Below, one piece after another: positions 51,922-59,527 of a DNA stretch of 64,000 nucleotides (position 1 is its first letter; the number at the start of each line of letters is the position of its first letter). Made by a program: the position numbers and the translations under genes. The stretch lies in contig JANXSF010000021.1 of NCBI GenBank assembly GCA_025352795.1, positions 62,001 through 126,000 on the forward strand. The letters run 5' to 3'. The notes under the pieces were generated by a model. That model searched no databases and was not told the origin of the DNA. It saw only the letters and a list, made by a program, of their open reading frames with translations. This DNA comes from Acidobacteriota bacterium (lineage in GTDB: Bacteria > Acidobacteriota > Terriglobia > Bryobacterales > Bryobacteraceae).

Positions 51922-53322
51922 TTACTCCAGTGCAAAGGAAACGTAACCCAAAGTCCCTTTATGTTCAACAAGCAGGGCAATTGGTTCCCCAACCTTTTTG
52001 GCTGCCAATAGAGTTCGCAATTCCTCCAACGAACGGACTGGGACCGTGTTAAAGGTATAAATCACATCGCCAGGTTGCAACCCAGGATTCATAGCAGCGA
52101 ACTCGGCGGGAATTGCGGCCACCACAACGCCATCTAATCGACGCAATTCGGGAAGGCTGGGTGTCACTTTTTCATCCAGGGTCAACGCAAGAATCCCCAA
52201 TTCCTTAACCAGATGGGACCTATCTTTTACCAGATCGGCAAGATCTACAGGGGAGTTTGGGTGTTCCAAAATTGCCACAGTTTTCTGCAGAGTTTTGCCG
52301 CTACGCTCAATGTCTAAAACGATTTTATCGCCCACCATCAACTGCAGAATTGCAGCCTGAACTTGGTGTGCTTCGTTCGCCTTTTTGCCGCCTATGCCCA
52401 ACACTATGTCCCCGGCTTCCAGCCCAGCAGCTTCGGCTGAACTGTGCGGAAGCACGTCGGAAATCATGATGCCGGGATGCCGGTTCAGACCCAATGCCTG
52501 AGACATAATTGGATTGATGTCCTGCGCCACAACCCCGATGGTTCCGCGATGCACACGCCCTTCCTTGCGCAGTTGCAAATAAATGCGGCGTGCCACATTG
52601 CCGGGAATGGCAAAGCCGATTCCTTCACTGCCTCCTGATTGCGAAAAGATCATGGTGTTGATGCCGGTAATTTTCCCGTCAATATCAAGCAGTGGCCCTC
52701 CGCTGTTGCCTGGGTTAATGGGCGCATCGGTTTGTACGTAGGACATGGGTTGATCTGGCCGCAATTGCCGGGAAATGGCACTGACATATCCCACCGTCAA
52801 GGTGTTTTGCAGGCCTAAGGGACTACCCAGGGCGAACACAATCTGGCCTTGCTTTAAGGTGTCAGAATCGCGAAAAAGCAACACTGATAAATGGGTGGCA
52901 TCTATTTTGAGGACAGCTAAATCGGTTTCTTTATCGGCACCTACAACGCGGGCAGGAAAATGCAGATGGGAATTTTTCTTAGACGGGTCCGACGTATCCA
53001 CAACACTGACGTCAATTTCCCTGGCCCCTTCCACCACGTGGGCGTTAGTAACGATGTAACCGGCAGCATCCACAATTACACCGGAACCGCTGGTGCGCTG
53101 TTCGGCAAAGAATCCTGCTCTGCGGCCATCTTCGCGATCCACAGGGGCTCGGGAGCGGACTTCAATCTGCACCACGCCGGGGCTGACCGCTTCGCAAAGT
53201 TCTTCCACGGCACTGCTAAATTCCGCCAGCACAGTAGAGCGCTTGCGCACCGTTTGGCCTTCCAAACTGACAATTCCGGCGAGCATGGTTGTCGCAAATA
53301 TCCTGACGTTCAAAATTCCCAT
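51922..53322 (-). CDS. Periplasmic HtrA/DegP-family serine protease with two PDZ domains
   Basis: 466 residues. A hydrophobic signal-like start (ILNVRIFATTMLAGIVSL) precedes a trypsin-like domain with the triad His95 (TNAHVV), Asp134 (TDLAVLK) and Ser207 (GNSGGP), then two PDZ domains (about 250-345 and 370-460). The order is that of DegP/HtrA. It degrades or refolds damaged envelope proteins. It is divergent from the DCC gene with 81 bases between. Confidence 0.93.
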   Translation of the reverse strand: MGILNVRIFATTMLAGIVSLEGQTVRKRSTVLAEFSSAVEELCEAVSPGVVQIEVRSRAPVDREDGRRAGFFAEQRTSGSGVIVDAAGYIVTNAHVVEGAREIDVSVVDTSDPSKKNSHLHFPARVVGADKETDLAVLKIDATHLSVLLFRDSDTLKQGQIVFALGSPLGLQNTLTVGYVSAISRQLRPDQPMSYVQTDAPINPGNSGGPLLDIDGKITGINTMIFSQSGGSEGIGFAIPGNVARRIYLQLRKEGRVHRGTIGVVAQDINPIMSQALGLNRHPGIMISDVLPHSSAEAAGLEAGDIVLGIGGKKANEAHQVQAAILQLMVGDKIVLDIERSGKTLQKTVAILEHPNSPVDLADLVKDRSHLVKELGILALTLDEKVTPSLPELRRLDGVVVAAIPAEFAAMNPGLQPGDVIYTFNTVPVRSLEELRTLLAAKKVGEPIALLVEHKGTLGYVSFALE

Positions 53323-53403
53323 TGGTTTTTGGAATACTCCGTAGATTTTTTAGACGCGCTACGGCACCACTGCGTAACTTCTTTGTATGATTTACTTGAA
53401 GTA

Positions 53404-54081
53404 ATGATGACGCTACGGCCAAACACTGCGATGATGATGAAAATCGTCGTGCTAGTGGCGCTGCTTAACCTTAATTTCTGGCCTATTCTGTTGATGCTTT
53501 GCGTGGTGGGCCTGCTTTACAAAGTCACGTTGCATTTGGCCTCGTCAGTGTTGTGGGGGAACGCTCTTTTAGGGGCGGGATTGTTGCTCGTCGTTGATAG
53601 TCCGTCCCGAATTTGGATCTGCTGCCTATTGGCGGGCACCTTCCTGTTCATTGAATGGCCGCTGACCATGCTGGTGCTCTACGATGGCGATTGCGGATTA
53701 TGCAAGCGATCAAAACGGGTTTTGGAACGCCTGGATTTTGACCATTTGCTGACATGGAAACCCTCTCAAAATGGAACTCATGGGCTGGCGGCTTCTGCCC
53801 TGGAAGCGAAAATGCACTTAATCGTCAATGGCGATCAAGTGTTCGCAGGCTATGCTGCCTTCCGTCAAATTCTGTTATTCTCAACATGGTTTTGGTTGAG
53901 TGTGACGGTGCTGTTTGCCGCTCCACCGGAAGACTGGTTTTGGTGGCGGCGTATTGTGGTTGTAGCGGTCGTTAGTCTGTTTTTACCGTTCTTTCAACCC
54001 GTCGGAGAGATTGTCTATAGTTGGGTTGCACGGAACCGCCACATCTTACCGGGCAGCACGTGTGGTCTAAAAAATCTTTGA
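53404..54081 (+). CDS. DCC1-like thiol-disulfide oxidoreductase (DUF393) with membrane segments
   Basis: 225 residues. Hydrophobic helices (IVVLVALLNLNFWPILLML and following) come before LYDGDCGLCKRS, the DUF393 motif with its CxxC, and another hydrophobic pair follows. Most DUF393 proteins are about 130 residues and soluble, so the membrane extension is unusual. A thiol-disulfide exchange role is inferred from the CxxC. Starts at 53407 or 53431 are also possible. Confidence 0.78.
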   Translation: MMTLRPNTAMMMKIVVLVALLNLNFWPILLMLCVVGLLYKVTLHLASSVLWGNALLGAGLLLVVDSPSRIWICCLLAGTFLFIEWPLTMLVLYDGDCGLCKRSKRVLERLDFDHLLTWKPSQNGTHGLAASALEAKMHLIVNGDQVFAGYAAFRQILLFSTWFWLSVTVLFAAPPEDWFWWRRIVVVAVVSLFLPFFQPVGEIVYSWVARNRHILPGSTCGLKNL

Positions 54082-54145
54082 CGGTGCGCCTGGTAGATTT
54101 ATACTGAAATAATCATTTGTTAGCGTTTAGGAGAAGACTGTCCTT

Positions 54146-55690
54146 ATGGAAAAACGAAGTACCCTGATTACACTTTGCGCGGGACTTACTATGCTGTTTA
54201 CCGCGACATGGGCCGCCGAATGGCCTACCGATGGTGGCGATCCGCAGCGTACTGGTTGGCAGAAGAATGAGTCGATTCTGACGAAAGCCAATGTGAAGGG
54301 CATGAAGTTGCTGTGGTCGCTGAAGCTGGACAATTTGCCGCGTGAGATGCACTCCTTGTTGCCGCCGGTGATTGTGGAAAATGTTCCTACCGGTTCTGGT
54401 CCAAAAGAAATTGCTGTGGTGGCTGGGTCGGGCGACAACCTTTATGGCATTGATGCCGCATCAGGAAAGCTGCTGTGGAAGAAGCACTATAACTACACTT
54501 CGGAAAAGGAACCGCGTCTGGGTGGTCCGCTATGTCCTGGCGGATTGGTATCTACCCCAACCATAGGTCTGCCAAAAGCCAACGGCGCACGCACGGTCTA
54601 TTCGATTTCCGGCGATGGCATGATGCACTTTCTGAACGTCGCCGATGGTGAGGATGTGGAACCGCCCGCACCGTTCATGCCTGCCAACGGCAAAGCCTAT
54701 TCGCTGAATTTGGTGAATAACGTGTTGTATTCAACCACGGCGCAAGGCTGCGGTGGGAATCCAAACTTGCTGTATAGTTTCGACCTGGCAACCAAGAAGG
54801 TCACAACCTACAATCCTAAAGGTGGTGGCTTGTGGGGCCGTTCTGGTGCCGCCATCGGGTTCGACGGAACTGTCTACGCGCCCACTGGCGATGCGAACTA
54901 TGATCCGGCTGAAGATCGACTGGGCAATTTGCTGGTGGCCACAACTGCAGACTTGAAGTTCAAGGATTACTATGCGCCTTCCAATATCTTATTTCTGTGG
55001 AAGCGCGATTTGGATTTGCAGGTGACGCCGGCAGTTTTCAAGTGGAAGGGTAACGAATATGTAGTGGCATCCAGCAAGGAATGTCGAGTCTGGCTGATGG
55101 ATTCGAAGTCGCTTGGTGGAGCGGATCATCGCACGCCGGTGTATCGCACACCGCTGATGTGCAATGAAGATGTGAACTTTGCTGAAGCAGGAGTTTGGGG
55201 GTCAATGGCTACCTGGGAAAATGCCGGCGGAACGCGCTACGTGTTGACCGGATTTTGGGGTCCAGTGCATCCACAATTCAAGCCTGGAATTTCGCACGGT
55301 GCGGTGACGCGCGGTGCGGTGGTGGCTCATAAAATGGAAGAGAAGAATGGCAAAGTGGTGCTGACTCCAGCGTGGATTTCGCGCAACATGGACCAGGCTG
55401 AACCGCCGGTGATCGCCAATGGGGTGGTGTACGCTTACGGCAGCGGCGAATCGAATGTGCAGGCAACTCCAGAGTTAGGTTTGGGCGCCAATTCGTCAGC
55501 AATCCGCATTAAAAACTCGCATCCGGCAGTGATTTACGCCTTGGATGGAGACACTGGTAAGGAACTTTGGAACAGTGGCGATGCCATGAAATCCTTCGTT
55601 CATTTCGGTGGCTTATCGGTGAACAATGGCCGTGTCTATCTGGGCACGTTCGACAGCACGATTTACGCATTTGGACTTCCAGGTCGCTAA
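54146..55690 (+). CDS. Exported PQQ-like beta-propeller protein, first of a tandem pair
   Basis: 514 residues with a signal peptide ending near TWAAE. Repeats such as LYGIDAASGKLLWKK and VIYALDGDTGKELWN spell the AWDxxTGKxxW motif of PQQ/pyrrolo-quinoline propellers. Cysteines appear at LCPGG and GCGGNP. It may be a quinoprotein dehydrogenase or a binding protein; no PQQ-binding catalytic residues could be assigned with confidence. It is paralogous to the next gene (18 bases downstream). Confidence 0.85.
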   Translation: MEKRSTLITLCAGLTMLFTATWAAEWPTDGGDPQRTGWQKNESILTKANVKGMKLLWSLKLDNLPREMHSLLPPVIVENVPTGSGPKEIAVVAGSGDNLYGIDAASGKLLWKKHYNYTSEKEPRLGGPLCPGGLVSTPTIGLPKANGARTVYSISGDGMMHFLNVADGEDVEPPAPFMPANGKAYSLNLVNNVLYSTTAQGCGGNPNLLYSFDLATKKVTTYNPKGGGLWGRSGAAIGFDGTVYAPTGDANYDPAEDRLGNLLVATTADLKFKDYYAPSNILFLWKRDLDLQVTPAVFKWKGNEYVVASSKECRVWLMDSKSLGGADHRTPVYRTPLMCNEDVNFAEAGVWGSMATWENAGGTRYVLTGFWGPVHPQFKPGISHGAVTRGAVVAHKMEEKNGKVVLTPAWISRNMDQAEPPVIANGVVYAYGSGESNVQATPELGLGANSSAIRIKNSHPAVIYALDGDTGKELWNSGDAMKSFVHFGGLSVNNGRVYLGTFDSTIYAFGLPGR

Positions 55691-55707
55691 GGGCTTAAGG
55701 GAATATC

Positions 55708-57168
55708 ATGAGAAAACTATTTGTTGTATTTGGCTCTTTGGCATGTTCAACTGTCGCGATGGGGCAGATGGGAAGGTCGCTGGATTGGCCGTCGTTTGCC
55801 AATGATAATCAGCGCACTGGTTGGGAAAAATTAGATCCCCGGTTCACAAAAGATACTGTCGCCAAGGATTTCCAATTTCTATGGAAAATGAAGCCAAGCG
55901 GCGGTGGGCAACATACGCTGATGCCTCCGGTGCTGATTGGAACATTGATTGGGTATCGCGGATTTAAGGAACTGGCTTTCATCGGGGACACTAGCGGCGC
56001 GCTGCATGTGATGGATTCCGATTTGAATCGCTTGTATTGGGACAAGAAGTTTGACTATATGGCCGATGCACCAAAGGCTCCAACCACTGCCACATGCACT
56101 GGTGGAATGGCCCCACCGACCCTGTTGAGCATAGGCTTCCGTCGACCGGGACCTCCACGCCCAGCGGCAGCACCCGTTCCTGGGGCGCCACCGCCGCGTC
56201 CGACACCGAACTTGATGTTTGGGCCACGGGCAATCTATGTGATCACCAGCGATGGTCGTCTGCGCAAAGTGAATGCAGCCGATGGATCGGACGTGAGTGC
56301 GCCAGTAGCGGTGTTGCCCGCCAATGCCAAGATTAGTGCATTGAACATGAATGACCAGGTGATTTACGCCACAACAAATGCCGATTGCGGCGGTGCGGCG
56401 AATGCGGTGTGGGCTGTGGACATTGGCAGTTCCGATAAGCCAACGGTGAAATCGTTTGAGGCCAAGGGCGGCAACTTCAGTGGCATGGGTGGAGCGGTAA
56501 TCGGCAATGACGGAACCATTTACGCCCAAGGCGGGGCGGGCGATAGTCTGCTGGCACTGACTGCACGCGACTTGCAATTGAAGGGCACGTTCCAAGTTCC
56601 CGGTGGATTGAAGTCCGACGTTACGCCAGTGGTGTTCGCCTATAAGAATCGTGATGTGATTGTGACCGCTGGTAAAGACGGACGGTTGTATATTGCCGAT
56701 TCCGCGACCCTGGGTGGCGAGCCGCTAGGGATGAGCGACTTAGTAGGCGGATCAGTTTGGGGCGGACTCACCAGTTGGGCGGAACCAGATGGCACACGCT
56801 GGGTGTTGGCGTCATCCTGGGGTCCGGTTGGTGATGCGAAGAACGGAGCAGTGGTAGCGTTCAAGCTGGAAGAGCAAGGTGGCAAGGTGATGTTGAAGAA
56901 GACCTGGACGTCGCAGGATCTGATTAAGCCAGTGCCTTCTGTAACGACGAATGGTGTGGTGTTCGCACTGTCCAGCGGCGATGCTTCGACTAGGATGAAG
57001 GCGGTGGTTTACGCGTTGGATGCGACGACGGGTAAGGAGCTATGGTCGAGCAAAAATCAGATGACGGCGGCTGGGAATCTGACTGGGATGACGATTGCCA
57101 ATGGTCGACTCTATGTGGGGACCGTGGATAGTACGATGTGGGTTTTCGGTGTTCCGATGGAGTGGTAG
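55708..57168 (+). CDS. Exported PQQ-like beta-propeller protein, second of a tandem pair
   Basis: 486 residues, signal peptide ending near VAMGQ. The propeller repeats (ALHVMDSDLNRLYW, VVYALDATTGKELWS) align with the upstream paralogue, and the Cys positions correspond (TCTGG and DCGGAAN). A proline-rich insert of about 25 residues at about 145-170, absent from the upstream copy, probably forms a loop. The neighbouring cytochrome c-HhH protein could accept electrons, but this is inference. Confidence 0.85.
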   Translation: MRKLFVVFGSLACSTVAMGQMGRSLDWPSFANDNQRTGWEKLDPRFTKDTVAKDFQFLWKMKPSGGGQHTLMPPVLIGTLIGYRGFKELAFIGDTSGALHVMDSDLNRLYWDKKFDYMADAPKAPTTATCTGGMAPPTLLSIGFRRPGPPRPAAAPVPGAPPPRPTPNLMFGPRAIYVITSDGRLRKVNAADGSDVSAPVAVLPANAKISALNMNDQVIYATTNADCGGAANAVWAVDIGSSDKPTVKSFEAKGGNFSGMGGAVIGNDGTIYAQGGAGDSLLALTARDLQLKGTFQVPGGLKSDVTPVVFAYKNRDVIVTAGKDGRLYIADSATLGGEPLGMSDLVGGSVWGGLTSWAEPDGTRWVLASSWGPVGDAKNGAVVAFKLEEQGGKVMLKKTWTSQDLIKPVPSVTTNGVVFALSSGDASTRMKAVVYALDATTGKELWSSKNQMTAAGNLTGMTIANGRLYVGTVDSTMWVFGVPMEW

Positions 57169-57178
57169 CATCCTAATT

Positions 57179-57269
57179 TATCCGCAGATGACGCAGATTA
57201 GCGCAGATGAACTCCAACAAGAAGTTTGTCTTTGCGGCTATCTGCGCTTATCTGCGTCATCTGCGGATA
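57179..57269. repeat. Long inverted repeat of the ATCCGCAGATGACGCAG type
   Basis: Arms 57179-57209 and 57239-57269 match at 29 of 31 positions with a 29-base spacer. One arm reads TATCCGCAGATGACGCAG, then GCGCAG. It starts 10 bases after the propeller gene and is abutted by a broken toxin gene. A single copy of the arm lies at 38446. No transposase is present. Confidence 0.9.
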
Positions 57270-57339
57270 GCAAAAGTTTATCTTCGGATAATGAACGTAA
57301 CGCACGGGCCTGCGGATCCCAGGATATGCGTTTAGCCAT
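57238..57339 (-). pseudogene. Remnant of a RelE/ParE-type toxin gene cut by the inverted repeat
   Basis: An ATG two bases after the antitoxin stop, with GGAGATTAGG before it, opens MAKRISWDPQARALRSL, a start like RelE/ParE-type toxins. After about 23 codons the frame runs into the inverted repeat and stops (total 33 codons). The rest of the toxin is missing. The family call rests on a short stretch and on the neighbour. Confidence 0.5.
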
Positions 57340-57341
57340 TC

Positions 57342-57654
57342 CTAATCTCCAGCGCCATTGATTTCAGAGGCAAGTGGTGTTTGGCCCATGCGCTCAAAAT
57401 CTGCCATGGTCAAGCCGTAGTCAGCTAAAATTACTTCCATTGGTATGCCTGGATTATGTTTAAGCCACTGACGAGCTTCTTCCAGTTCCCGCTTCAGTAG
57501 TCGTCTCATCATCAATCGGAGCGTTGGCCAAAGCAACGGAAAAGGGGCCGAGCATGACTTCCAGAAGCACACGAACCGCCGAGAGCTGCGTATCGGGTAA
57601 ATGATCCAGATATGTATGTGCCTGTTGCCGTTCTTGTTGAGAGTTGGACTCCAT
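57342..57654 (-). pseudogene. Frameshifted small antitoxin-like gene
   Basis: One frame gives MESNSQQERQQAHTYLDHL through VLLEVMLGPFSVALANAPID; another continues with LEEARQWLKHNPGIP and ILADYGLTMADFERMG. Together they match one small protein family that in other genomes pairs with RelE-type toxins. The two parts are joined only by a frameshift near 57490, where sequence between DDETTTE and EEARQWL is also shorter than expected. Decay of a toxin-antitoxin pair is the simplest reading. Confidence 0.65.
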
Positions 57655-57733
57655 GCCCCAATATACAACACACCCAATCCAGCAGGTAACGCACAAGCTT
57701 CCTCGCTCGTCTTGTAAACTAGCTGTAGCGACG

Positions 57734-58195
57734 ATGAAAAACTGCATCCTACTCACACTCCTGATTTTGGCCCTGTCCACAGTTGGCATTGCACAGGACA
57801 AACCTCAACTTCCCGATGCTCCCGGCAAAGCTGTCACCCAGAAGCTGTGCAACACCTGCCATGGTGCGGAAATCGTGCTGGGCAAGCCGCATTCTGAAGA
57901 TGGTTGGGGGGCGATTGTGGCTGATATGGTGCAACGCGGCGCGAAAGGGTCTGACGAAGATTTTTACGACGTGGTGCAGTATCTGACGGCCAACATTAAG
58001 TCTCTGCCCAAAATCAAAGTGAATATTGCCACCGCCAAAGAACTGGAAGCTGGGCTGCGACTTTCCTCTACCGAAGCGGATCTAATCATCCAAGCTCGTG
58101 AAAAAGCCAAGTTCAAAACTATTGCCGATTTGAAGACTATCCCAGGCATTGAAGCCAAGAAAATCGATGCCCAAAAGAATCGGCTCGAGTTCTAA
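57734..58195 (+). CDS. Exported cytochrome c-like plus helix-hairpin-helix (ComEA-like) protein
   Basis: 153 residues. The signal peptide ends near GIAQ. A haem-attachment site CNTCHG at about 38-43 lies in a short cytochrome-like domain, and residues of about 90-153 match the ComEA/HhH repeat (VNIATAKELEAGL, DLKTIPGIEAKKID). The combination of a redox-type motif with a DNA-binding-type fold is unusual. Start at 57734 is the one with the signal peptide. It converges on the DUF423 gene, 14 bases apart. Confidence 0.85.
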   Translation: MKNCILLTLLILALSTVGIAQDKPQLPDAPGKAVTQKLCNTCHGAEIVLGKPHSEDGWGAIVADMVQRGAKGSDEDFYDVVQYLTANIKSLPKIKVNIATAKELEAGLRLSSTEADLIIQAREKAKFKTIADLKTIPGIEAKKIDAQKNRLEF

Positions 58196-58209
58196 GGTTC
58201 GATTGTGGT

Positions 58210-58563
58210 TTAAGAAAGTGAGCAGGCCAAGAAGAACCAGGCAGCAATGAAGGCAACTCCACCCAAGGGTGTGATGGCTCCAAGTACGGTGAGGCCACTG
58301 AGGGCCAGGGCGTACAGCGATCCACAAAACAGGAAGATTCCCACGGCGAACAAGCCACAAACGCGCTCCCTGTATGCCTTTGCCAAGTTGGGCGCGGTGG
58401 CGGCGAATAGCATGCCGATTCCGTGGATGAAGTGATAGAACACAGCTTTTTCATAAACTCCCATCTGATAGGCATCCAGGCGATCTTTCAGGCCATGAGC
58501 CCCAAAGGCACCCAATATAACAGCCAAACCCAACAGACTTGCAGCAGTGCGACTCCAGTTCAT
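58210..58563 (-). CDS. DUF423 membrane protein (YgdD family)
   Basis: 117 residues with four hydrophobic spans. The pattern GAFGAHGL near the start and GSLYALALSG later are the family signatures. Function unknown; about the usual length for the family. Confidence 0.9.
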   Translation of the reverse strand: MNWSRTAASLLGLAVILGAFGAHGLKDRLDAYQMGVYEKAVFYHFIHGIGMLFAATAPNLAKAYRERVCGLFAVGIFLFCGSLYALALSGLTVLGAITPLGGVAFIAAWFFLACSLS

Positions 58564-58755
58564 TGATCCAGTTTACCGCCTAAAATTTTCAATCCAAACC
58601 AATCAGCGGGAACACTAAAAAACTCCACCCGCGAACCCATCCGCGACCGGTGCTTGAGAAGACGGCTGCACACAAAATCCAGGCAGTAAGAATGAAGATC
58701 TTCACTCTACCTAAGATGTTGTGGGGGCCGGGCTTGGCGTAATTAATGTGAGTTG
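58564..58755. other. Intergenic region without a gene
   Basis: 192 bases between the DUF423 gene and the LuxR-type regulator, both on the minus strand. I see no gene, no clear hairpin and no repeat in it. Confidence 0.7.
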
Positions 58756-59439
58756 TTACGCACCCATTTGAGCGGGAATGGAGGTCAGGTTTCGATGGAT
58801 GGCAAACTTCACCAGGCTGGCCACGTCGTGGATGTCTAATTTACGCATCAGGCTGGCGCGGTAGGTGTCAATGGTTTTGGGACTGACGTCCAGCCGTCCG
58901 GCAATTTCCTTTGCCCGCATTCCTTCCACCAGCATGCTGAACACCTGATGCTCTCTGGCACTAAGAGTGTCAATGGGGTCCACTAAATTGTTGTTTCCCT
59001 TGGGTGTAATGAATATCTTTTCCAATTCCATTTGCGGAGAAACATAAATGCCTCCGGCCATCATTTGCTCAAATCCATCGAGTAGATTTCTGGCTGAGCC
59101 TGATTTGAGGAAAAAGCCGTGAGCACCACAGCGCAAGGACTCAATTACTGTTTTGCGATCTCCACTGTTGGTCAGGATGGCGATGCGCGTGGGCAGGTTC
59201 AGTTGCCGCAGTTTGCGTACCACTTCCAGCGTATAGAGTTTCGCCAGATGCATTTCCAGCAGGGCAATATCGGGTCTTTTATCAATCACTTGGCGCATTG
59301 CATCTTCGCCATCGGCACATTTGGCCACAACCGTATAAGGACCGCCGTTTTCTAATAACGCCGCAAGACTTTCCCGAACCAGCGGTTGAGGATCTGCAAC
59401 CAGGACTGTATCCTTTTCTCTCAACAAGTCACAAGTCAT
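58756..59439 (-). CDS. NarL/LuxR-type regulator with a degenerate receiver (Glu at the phospho-acceptor site)
   Basis: 227 residues. The receiver fold is clear, but the acidic pair reads ADP (Asp16-Pro17) and the phospho-acceptor position is Glu62 in ALLEMH instead of Asp; Lys112 is kept. A LuxR helix-turn-helix (LSAREHQVFSMLVEGM, KTIDTYRASLMRKL) follows. The Glu may mimic the phosphorylated state. It is a close paralogue of the regulator at 63116-63826, and both lie beside the hybrid kinase, which has two receivers of its own. Confidence 0.88.
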   Translation of the reverse strand: MTCDLLREKDTVLVADPQPLVRESLAALLENGGPYTVVAKCADGEDAMRQVIDKRPDIALLEMHLAKLYTLEVVRKLRQLNLPTRIAILTNSGDRKTVIESLRCGAHGFFLKSGSARNLLDGFEQMMAGGIYVSPQMELEKIFITPKGNNNLVDPIDTLSAREHQVFSMLVEGMRAKEIAGRLDVSPKTIDTYRASLMRKLDIHDVASLVKFAIHRNLTSIPAQMGA

Positions 59440-59527
59440 GATTGAATATCCCCCAGAAGTCGGGATTCACTTCCCACGACCTGTGGCCATAGTAGGTAGT
59501 GCTATTCCTGGGTGAAAATTCTCAAAG

